In this document: positions 14,978 to 22,205 of the stretch, one piece after another
How positions within the stretch are numbered: the first letter of the stretch is position 1
Layout: every line of letters begins with the position of its first letter
Source: JBDTMT01 sp033764095
Lineage (GTDB): Bacteria > Desulfobacterota > Binatia > HRBIN30 > CADEER01
Length of the DNA stretch: 22,205 nucleotides
NCBI GenBank assembly: GCA_033764095.1
Contig: JANRJF010000482.1
Coordinates: forward strand, 1-22,205
Reading direction: 5' to 3'
Translations under genes and position numbers: made by a program
The notes under the pieces: generated by a model
What the model saw: the letters and a program-made list of their open reading frames with translations, nothing else
What the model was told of the DNA's origin: nothing
Database searches by the model: none

Positions 14978-15202
14978 ATGCCGCGTAGGGTCAATGAACT
15001 CGCGAAAGAATGGGGCGTCGAGCCGAAGGATCTCACGGCCCGCCTGGAGAAGATCGGGCTGCGCAACCGGCGTGCCCAGAGCACGCTGACCGACGAGGAA
15101 GTGGCGCGTGCCGCCAGCGAGCTGGGCCTCGGCGATCGGCCGCAGGTGACGATCGGCGGCGAGCGCGTGGTGGTCGGCGAGACCGGCGCCGCGGTGGTCT
15201 AG
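14978..15202 (+). CDS. infB: N-terminal IF2-N piece of infB, ended by an in-frame amber codon
   Basis: This 74-residue reading frame is the normal start of initiation factor IF2. It opens MPRRVNELAKEWGVEPKDL, the IF2-N helical domain (about 1-50), and continues toward the linker until TAG at 15200-15202. The frame after the stop is the same one and continues the family sequence (RRVGTKVIRRR), so the codon is a nonsense position rather than the end of a separate gene. The ATG at 14978 has GAGGGA about 7 nt upstream; an in-frame ATG at 14963 overlaps the ylxR stop and is a less likely alternative. Either a sequencing or assembly error, a real nonsense mutation, or readthrough; the sequence alone cannot decide. 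Confidence 0.85.
   Translation: MPRRVNELAKEWGVEPKDLTARLEKIGLRNRRAQSTLTDEEVARAASELGLGDRPQVTIGGERVVVGETGAAVV
15200..15202 (+). other. infB: In-frame amber codon interrupting infB
   Basis: The TAG lies between GCG GTG GTC and CGC CGG GTC. A single change from GAG (Glu) would explain it. No frameshift is needed, because both halves share a frame. TAG is a true stop for rplI and the methyltransferase here, so reassignment of TAG across the genome is unlikely. Confidence 0.9.
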
Positions 15203-15220
15203 CGCCGGGTCGGCACCAAG

Positions 15221-17839
15221 GTGATCCGCCGCCGTGCCGCGGCGTCGGACGTGGCCGACGAGGGCCCGCTCGCGCCGCTCGAGCCGATCGGCACGCAGAG
15301 CGAAGTGCTGCAGGCCTTCAGTGCGCCGGAGCCCCTGGCGGAACCGTTCGAGGTTCCGCCGCCGCTGCCGCCGCTGCCGGAGCTGCCGCCGGAACCGCAG
15401 GCCGTCGAGCCGGTGCACGTCGAGCCGGTGGAGGTCGCGCCGCCGCCGCCCGTCGTCGAAGCGCCGGTCGAGGTCGAGGCTCCGGCGCCGCCGCCACCAC
15501 CGGCCGCACCGCCCGTCGAGGTGGAAGCTCCGGCCCCTGTCCAGGCGGAGGCGCCACCGCCGCCGCCGCGGACCTCGAAAACTCCGGTCGTGGTGAAGCG
15601 CGAGCGTTCGTCGGGCGCGCCGTCCGCCGGCAAGGCGACGCCGCCGGAACATCAACCCATCTCCGATGTGATGGTGACGCTGGGCGCACGCGAGCCATCG
15701 CTCGAGCGGCCGTTCGGTCCGAAGGTGCTCGGCCGCATCGACCTCAAGAAGGTCGAAGCGGCGCGCGTCGCCGCGACCCGACCGGCGGCAGCACGGGCCG
15801 CCCGGCCCGGTGCAGCGACTCCGGCCGCCAATCGCGGGCGAACCCTGCCCGGCGAAGTACCGGGGATGCCGCCGCCGGACTCGGCTGACCGCGGCAAGAA
15901 GAAGAAACGCCGCGTCATCCAGAAACCCGAGTTCGCCGAGATCGCCGACCGCGACAAGCGGCCCGGCGCGCGGCTGCCGCGCAAGAAGCGCGCGCTGCCC
16001 GGCAAGGAGCAGCGCCAGACCGAGATCACCCAGCCGAAGGCGAGCAAGCGCGTCGTCCGCATCTCCGAGGTGGTGTCGGTCGGCGAGCTCGCCAAGTCGA
16101 TGGGCGTCAAGGCCGGCGAGGTGGTCAAGAAGTTGATGGAACAGGGCATGATGGCCACCATCAACCAGGTGCTCGACGCCGACACCGCGACCCTGATCGC
16201 GTCGGAGTTCGGCTACAACGTCGAGAACGTTACCTTCGACGCCGAGGCCGCCGTCGAGGAGGGGCACGCCCCGACCAGCGACGAACACATGCAGCCGCGC
16301 CCGCCGGTGATCACCATCATGGGCCACGTCGACCACGGCAAGACGTCGCTGCTCGACGCGGTGCGCGAAACCAACGTCACCGCCGGCGAAGCCGGCGGCA
16401 TCACGCAGCACATCGGCGCTTACACGGTCGACGTGCACGGCCGCCGCGTCACCTTCCTCGACACGCCGGGCCACGAGGCCTTCACCTCGATGCGCGCGCG
16501 CGGCGCCAAAGTGACCGACATCGTCGTCCTGGTGGTGGCGGCGGACGACGGCGTCATGCCGCAGACCGTCGAGGCCATCAACCACGCACGCGCCGCCAAC
16601 GTGCCGATGGTGGTGGCGATCAACAAGATCGACAAGCCGGACGCCAACCTCGATCGCATCAAGCAGGATCTCGCCAATCACGGGTTGCAGCCCGAGGATT
16701 GGGGCGGCGACACGGTGACCGTGCCGGTGTCGGCGAAGACCCGCGAGGGAGTGCCGAACCTGCTCGAAATGCTGCTGCTGCAGGCCGACCTGCTCGATCT
16801 CAAGGCCAATCCCGACAAGCCGGCGCGCGGCGCGATCGTCGAGGCGAAGCTCGACCGTGGTCGCGGGCCGGTGGCGACGGTGCTGGTCCAGGAAGGCACG
16901 CTCAAGCCGGGCGATCCGTTCGTCTGCGGGCCGTACGCCGGCCGCGTGCGCGCGATGATCGACGACAAGGGCCGCAAGGTGACCATCGCCGATCCCTCGA
17001 CGCCGGTCGAGATTCTCGGCCTGCCGTCCGTGCCGGAGGCCGGCAGCTCGTTCGTCGTCGTCAGCGACGAGGCCACCGCGCGCCAGGTGGCGGAGCATCG
17101 CGCCGCCAAGCATCGCGAAGCCTCGATGTTGAAGACCTCGAAGGTGTCGCTGGAAGATCTCTATCGGCAGGTGCAGGCGGGCGACACCAAGGAGCTGCGC
17201 ATCGTCATCAAGGCCGACGTGCAGGGGTCGGCGGAAGCGCTCTCCGACGCCCTCTCGCGTCTCTCCACCGACGAGGTGCGCTTGAACGTCCTGCATTCCT
17301 CGGTCGGTGGCATCACCGAGAGCGACGTCATGCTCGCCTCGGCCTCGAATGCCGTCGTCATCGGCTTCAACGTGCGACCCGAGTCGAAGGCCACCGTCGC
17401 CGCGGAGCGCGAGGGCGTCGACGTGCGCCTCTACGAGATCATCTACGACGCGATCAACGACGTCCGCGACGCCATGGAAGGTCTGCTCGAGCCGACCTAC
17501 AAGGAGAAGGTGCTGGGTCGCGCCGAGGTGCGCAACACGTTCAACATCCCCGGCATCGGACTGATCGCCGGATCGTTCGTGACCGACGGGAAGATCACCC
17601 GCAATGCGCAGGCGCGCCTGGTGCGCGACAGCGTCGTCGTGCACAACGGCAAGGTGGGGAGTCTCAAGCGTTTCAAGGACGACGCGCGCGAGGTGCTCTC
17701 CGGCTACGAGTGCGGCATCGGGCTCGACAACTTCTCCGACGTGAAGGTCGGCGATCTGATCGAGGCCTACGAGATGGAACAGGTGGCCCGTCGCCTCGGT
17801 CCGCCGACGCGTGGCGCCGCCGCCGAACGTTCGCTCTGA
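15221..17839 (+). CDS. infB: Translation initiation factor IF2, main part (GTPase and C-terminal domains)
   Basis: IF2 is the GTPase that brings initiator fMet-tRNA to the 30S subunit and drives subunit joining. From GTG 15221 the product is 872 residues; with the IF2-N piece and readthrough it would be 953, a normal full length. It has a Pro/Glu/Val-rich disordered linker (about 15320-15590), a second IF2-N-like segment (VSVGELAKSMGVKAGEVVKKLM), then the G domain with GHVDHGKT, DTPGHEAF, NKID and SAKT, followed by beta-barrel, linker and the C2 fMet-tRNA-binding domain near the end. All catalytic motifs are intact. The GTG has only a poor ribosome-binding site; internal ATG 15671 is another possible start. 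E. coli IF2 also has shorter functional forms from internal starts. Confidence 0.93.
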   Translation: MIRRRAAASDVADEGPLAPLEPIGTQSEVLQAFSAPEPLAEPFEVPPPLPPLPELPPEPQAVEPVHVEPVEVAPPPPVVEAPVEVEAPAPPPPPAAPPVEVEAPAPVQAEAPPPPPRTSKTPVVVKRERSSGAPSAGKATPPEHQPISDVMVTLGAREPSLERPFGPKVLGRIDLKKVEAARVAATRPAAARAARPGAATPAANRGRTLPGEVPGMPPPDSADRGKKKKRRVIQKPEFAEIADRDKRPGARLPRKKRALPGKEQRQTEITQPKASKRVVRISEVVSVGELAKSMGVKAGEVVKKLMEQGMMATINQVLDADTATLIASEFGYNVENVTFDAEAAVEEGHAPTSDEHMQPRPPVITIMGHVDHGKTSLLDAVRETNVTAGEAGGITQHIGAYTVDVHGRRVTFLDTPGHEAFTSMRARGAKVTDIVVLVVAADDGVMPQTVEAINHARAANVPMVVAINKIDKPDANLDRIKQDLANHGLQPEDWGGDTVTVPVSAKTREGVPNLLEMLLLQADLLDLKANPDKPARGAIVEAKLDRGRGPVATVLVQEGTLKPGDPFVCGPYAGRVRAMIDDKGRKVTIADPSTPVEILGLPSVPEAGSSFVVVSDEATARQVAEHRAAKHREASMLKTSKVSLEDLYRQVQAGDTKELRIVIKADVQGSAEALSDALSRLSTDEVRLNVLHSSVGGITESDVMLASASNAVVIGFNVRPESKATVAAEREGVDVRLYEIIYDAINDVRDAMEGLLEPTYKEKVLGRAEVRNTFNIPGIGLIAGSFVTDGKITRNAQARLVRDSVVVHNGKVGSLKRFKDDAREVLSGYECGIGLDNFSDVKVGDLIEAYEMEQVARRLGPPTRGAAAERSL

Positions 17840-17852
17840 GTCGGCGCGCGCC

Positions 17853-18140
17853 ATGGTCGTCGGCGTGCTCAAGCTGACGCTCTTCATTCCCGAGAACCAC
17901 TCGCTGAAGGGCAAGCGCGGCGTGCTGAACAAGATCAAGGCGCGCGTCACGAATTCGTTCAATGTCTCGATCGCGGAGTGCGACGATCAGGATCTCTGGC
18001 AGCGGGCGACGCTCGGCGTCGCGCAGGTCGGGAGCGATGCGGGCTACGTCGAAGGCGCGCTGCGCCAGGTGGTGCGTTTCGTCGAGGACCTGCACGTCGT
18101 CGAGGTGGGTGCCGACGAGATCGAGGTGCTGCACGTCTGA
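17853..18140 (+). CDS. DUF503 (YlxP-like) protein
   Basis: The 95-residue protein begins MVVGVLKLTLFIPENHSLKGKR, the hallmark of the DUF503 family, and continues with LNKIKARVTNSFNVSIAE and an alternating beta/alpha pattern of ferredoxin-like type. The function is unproven; members are usually found between infB and rbfA, as here, which suggests a role tied to ribosome assembly or initiation. The frame is open a little upstream into the infB end, but ATG 17853 fits the family start. It lies 13 nt after infB and 18 nt before rbfA. Confidence 0.9.
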   Translation: MVVGVLKLTLFIPENHSLKGKRGVLNKIKARVTNSFNVSIAECDDQDLWQRATLGVAQVGSDAGYVEGALRQVVRFVEDLHVVEVGADEIEVLHV

Positions 18141-18158
18141 GCCGTCGCGAGGGGCCCG

Positions 18159-18512
18159 ATGACGCGTCGCACCGATCGCGTCGCCGACGCACTGCAGGCG
18201 CTCATCGCCGAGCTGCTGCTGCGCGAGATCAAGGACCCGCGCATCGGCCTGGTGACCATCACCGGGGTGCGCGTCTCGCCCGACCTGCGCCACGCGCGCG
18301 TCTTCTTCAGTACGCTCGGCGACGCCGACACGCACGAGCAGGCGCTCGCCGGCCTGCGCAGCGCTGCCGGATTCATGCGCTCGCAGGTGGCGCGCCGGCT
18401 CGATCTGCGCGTCGCGCCGCAACTCGCCTTCGAGTTCGACCCCAGCCTCGAACAGGCGGAGCGGCTGTCGCGCCTGCTGAAAGACACCGTCCCGCCCGAG
18501 GGCGAGTCGTGA
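18159..18512 (+). CDS. rbfA: Ribosome-binding factor A
   Basis: RbfA is a single-domain KH-type protein that binds 30S precursors near helix 1 of 16S rRNA and supports late maturation. The 117-residue length is typical. Recognisable segments are TDRVADALQALIAELLLREIKDPR at the start, VTITGVRVSPDLRHARVFFS and the end around LSRLLKD. A GCGAGGGG tract about 6 nt before the ATG can serve as ribosome-binding site. Its stop overlaps the truB GTG by 4 nt, coupling the two genes. Confidence 0.95.
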   Translation: MTRRTDRVADALQALIAELLLREIKDPRIGLVTITGVRVSPDLRHARVFFSTLGDADTHEQALAGLRSAAGFMRSQVARRLDLRVAPQLAFEFDPSLEQAERLSRLLKDTVPPEGES

Positions 18513-19426
18513 ACGGCATCCTGCTGATCGACAAGCCGGTCGACCTGACCTCGGCCGACGTGGTGCGGCGCGTCAAGCGCCGCCTGCCGCGCGCGGTCAA
18601 GGTCGGACACCTCGGCACCCTCGATCCGTTCGCCACCGGCCTGCTCCCCCTTTGTCTCGGCGAGGCGACCAAGATCGCCCAGTTCCTCAACACCGCCGAC
18701 AAGCGCTACAGCGGCGTGATCCGCCTCGGCGTCGCGACCGACACCGGCGATCGCACCGGCCGCGAACAGGCGACCGCACCGCTGCCGGCGTTGCGCGAGG
18801 CCGACCTGGCCGCGGTGGCGGCGCACTTCACCGGCGACCTCCAACAGCGCCCGCCAATGTACTCGGCGCTCAAGCGCGACGGCGTGCCGCTGTACCGCCT
18901 GGCAAGGCGCGGGATCGAGGTCGAGCGCGAGCTGCGCGCCGTGCGCGTCGACGGCCTGGTGCTGGCCGTCGACGGTCCCGATCGCCTGCGCTTCTCGCTC
19001 GGCTGTTCAAAAGGAACCTACGTCCGCGTGCTGGCCGAGGACATCGGGACGGCGCTAGGCACGGTCGCGCATCTCGCCGAGCTGCGCCGGACCGGGTTCG
19101 GCGGCTTCGACATCGGCGACGCCGTCGCGCTCGATGCCTGGGACCCGGGCTGCGCGCGCGGACTGATCGGTCTGCGCGCCGCGCTCGCCCACCTGCCGGC
19201 ACTGGCGATCGACCAGCCGACCGCAGCGGCCGCCCGCCAGGGCAAGGCCGCCGTGCTTGGCCACCTGCCCGGCGCGCCGCAGGCGGCGGCGCTGCTGATC
19301 GATCCGGCCGGCGAGGTGGCCGCGGTGGTCGTGCGGGAGCAGGGGACCTGGCGCTATGGGCGCGTTCTGGCCCCGCCCCAGGCTTTACACGGCACCGACA
19401 CCGTGGTAGCCGACACGGTTGAATAA
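18509..19426 (+). CDS. truB: tRNA pseudouridine(55) synthase
   Basis: TruB isomerises U55 in the T-loop of tRNAs to pseudouridine and also acts as a tRNA chaperone. The 305-residue protein starts MNGILLIDKPVDLTSADVV and carries the catalytic segment GHLGTLDPFATGLLPL (about residues 34-49) with the nucleophilic Asp in TLDP. Further family blocks are YSGVIRLGVATDTGD, PPMYSALKRDG and CSKGTYVRVLAEDIG. The GTG start at 18509 overlaps the rbfA stop (GTGA), which fixes it despite a much longer open frame upstream. The C-terminal part (about 250-305) matches a PUA-like domain position. It stops with TAA 21 nt before rpsO. Confidence 0.95.
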   Translation: MNGILLIDKPVDLTSADVVRRVKRRLPRAVKVGHLGTLDPFATGLLPLCLGEATKIAQFLNTADKRYSGVIRLGVATDTGDRTGREQATAPLPALREADLAAVAAHFTGDLQQRPPMYSALKRDGVPLYRLARRGIEVERELRAVRVDGLVLAVDGPDRLRFSLGCSKGTYVRVLAEDIGTALGTVAHLAELRRTGFGGFDIGDAVALDAWDPGCARGLIGLRAALAHLPALAIDQPTAAAARQGKAAVLGHLPGAPQAAALLIDPAGEVAAVVVREQGTWRYGRVLAPPQALHGTDTVVADTVE

Positions 19427-19447
19427 AAGCGACTAAAGGGAGAAGTG

Positions 19448-19717
19448 ATGGGAGTTGCGCAGCAGCCAAAGCAGGAGTTGGTTCAACAGTACCGGCTCCA
19501 CCCGACCGATACCGGGTCGCCTGAGGTCCAGATCGCGCTGCTGAGCAAGCGAATCGACTACCTGACGGAGCATTTCCAGACCCACACGAAGGATCACCAC
19601 TCGCGCCGCGGGCTGCTCAAGCTCGTCGGCCAGCGACGCCGCCTGCTCGACTACCTCAAGCGCTCCAGCAACGAGCGCTACAAGGGCCTCATCGAGCGCC
19701 TCGGCCTGCGCCGCTGA
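19448..19717 (+). CDS. rpsO: Small ribosomal subunit protein uS15
   Basis: uS15 binds the central domain of 16S rRNA early in 30S assembly. At 89 residues it has the standard length, with TGSPEVQIALLSKRI, YLTEHFQTHTKDHHSRRGLL and LVGQRRRLLDYLK. ATG 19448 is chosen over GTG 19445 because of AAAGGGA spacing and family length. It sits between truB and pnp as in most bacteria. A possible promoter at the end of truB (TTTACA at 19384-19389, 17-nt spacer, TAGCCG) is weak in its -10. In several bacteria uS15 represses its own translation; no known regulatory fold is evident here. Confidence 0.96.
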   Translation: MGVAQQPKQELVQQYRLHPTDTGSPEVQIALLSKRIDYLTEHFQTHTKDHHSRRGLLKLVGQRRRLLDYLKRSSNERYKGLIERLGLRR

Positions 19718-19759
19718 TCCTTCCTCGCCATCCGGGTCGGCTCCGGCACACAGTCACTC

Positions 19760-19793
19760 CCTCCCACGTCTGAGGGCGATTCCGCCCGGGAGG
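19760..19793 (+). promoter_or_regulatory. Putative hairpin sequestering the pnp Shine-Dalgarno sequence
   Basis: An inner stem, GGGCG (19774-19778) with CGCCC (19783-19787), has loop ATTC. Immediately outside it, CCTCCC (19760-19765) is the perfect complement of GGGAGG (19788-19793), the pnp ribosome-binding site. The combined structure has an 8-nt bulge on one side. The pnp leader is a known control point in E. coli through RNase III and PNPase, but this structure is inferred from sequence. Confidence 0.5.
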
Positions 19794-19798
19794 TTCAC

Positions 19799-21895
<2,097 letters not shown>

Positions 21896-21900
21896 CGCGT

Positions 21901-22205
21901 ATGGTGCGACGGTCGACGCTGCCGAACGGCCTGCGCATTGTTTCGGAAGAGCTCGACGGCGTCCCGTCGGTCACGGTCGGCATCTGGGTGGAGAGCGGCT
22001 CGCGGTTCGAGCCGCCCCACCTGGGTGGGATCTCGCACTTCCTCGAGCACCTGCTGTTCAAGGGCACGGCGCGCCGCTCGGCGGCGCAGATCGCCGAGGA
22101 GATCGACGCCGTCGGCGGCGTGCTGAACGCCTTCACCGGCAAGGAATACACCTGCTACTACGCCCGCGTGCTCGCCGAGCACACCGGGCTGGCGACCGAC
22201 CTGCT
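21901..22205 (+). CDS. M16 family zinc metallopeptidase, 3' end beyond the window
   Basis: The first 101 codons of a pitrilysin/mitochondrial-processing-peptidase-like protease are present; the gene continues past the right edge. It starts MVRRSTLPNGLRIVSEELDG and has the inverted zinc motif HFLEH (46-50) within GISHFLEHLLFKGT, followed by AFTGKEYTCYYARV. The second zinc-ligand Glu falls at or beyond the end. The ATG at 21901 lies 5 nt after the pnp stop, and no strong ribosome-binding site is seen, so coupling is likely. M16 genes directly after pnp are common in Deltaproteobacteria and Firmicutes. The substrate is unknown. Confidence 0.92.
   Translation, partial: MVRRSTLPNGLRIVSEELDGVPSVTVGIWVESGSRFEPPHLGGISHFLEHLLFKGTARRSAAQIAEEIDAVGGVLNAFTGKEYTCYYARVLAEHTGLATDL

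Noticed and set aside
15190..15225. Frameshift splitting infB
   Set aside because: Both parts are in the same frame and the sequence reads through smoothly; only one codon is a stop.
14963..17839. Genome-wide reassignment of TAG as the reason for the infB amber
   Set aside because: TAG is the natural terminal stop of rplI (6000-6002) and of the methyltransferase (10541-10543), at family-typical lengths.

Overview
The window is 22.2 kb of GC-rich bacterial chromosome carrying almost only core translation and transcription genes. Gene order (ispE, tRNA-Gln, prs, rplY, pth, rpsF, rpsR, DUF2232, rplI; and rimP, nusA, ylxR, infB, DUF503, rbfA, truB, rpsO, pnp, M16 peptidase) resembles what I know from Deltaproteobacteria-like lineages (Desulfobacterota, Myxococcota, Binatota and relatives). 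A precise lineage cannot be read from the sequence; the two lipoproteins with PQQ-like propellers and one Cys-rich insert suggest an uncultured member of that group, at low confidence. I see no IS element, phage gene, CRISPR array or sign of recent transfer.

Layout. 1-160: the end of an rRNA operon (5S rRNA and a strong intrinsic terminator). 215-644: a minus-strand unit of tRNA-Arg(CCG), with a good sigma70-type promoter, followed by a 60-residue zinc-ribbon protein. 684-6002: a tightly packed plus-strand run from isoprenoid synthesis (ispE) through tRNA-Gln(TTG) and PRPP synthase to bL25, Pth, bS6, bS18, a DUF2232 membrane protein and bL9. It is closed by a terminator-like hairpin. 6046-7580: class II fumarase with its own palindrome-rich upstream region. 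7584-11832: a minus-strand cluster of comF, a SAM methyltransferase and two PQQ-like lipoproteins, with three of the four genes joined by stop/start overlaps. 11833-11942: a divergent promoter region. 11943-12637: a 57-residue membrane-anchored microprotein and a GreA-type factor. 12729-22205: the classic rimP-nusA-infB-rbfA-truB-rpsO-pnp operon, running off the right edge inside an M16 metallopeptidase.

How it works together: the two large plus-strand runs supply ribosomal proteins, 30S assembly factors (RimP, RbfA), initiation factor IF2, elongation/termination control (NusA), RNA modification (TruB), peptidyl-tRNA recycling (Pth) and RNA decay (PNPase).

Most notable observations: (1) an in-frame amber codon splits infB between its IF2-N domain and the rest of the protein, although TAG is a genuine stop elsewhere in the window; (2) an intrinsic-terminator hairpin ends 4 nt before the probable rimP ATG, as expected of a leader attenuator for the nusA operon; (3) the pnp Shine-Dalgarno sequence can be sequestered in a hairpin; (4) ispE terminates inside the D-arm of tRNA-Gln; (5) the first PQQ-like lipoprotein carries two tandem 30/31-residue repeats with matching Cys spacing; (6) fumC is preceded by a 19-bp palindrome overlapping a candidate -10 element.
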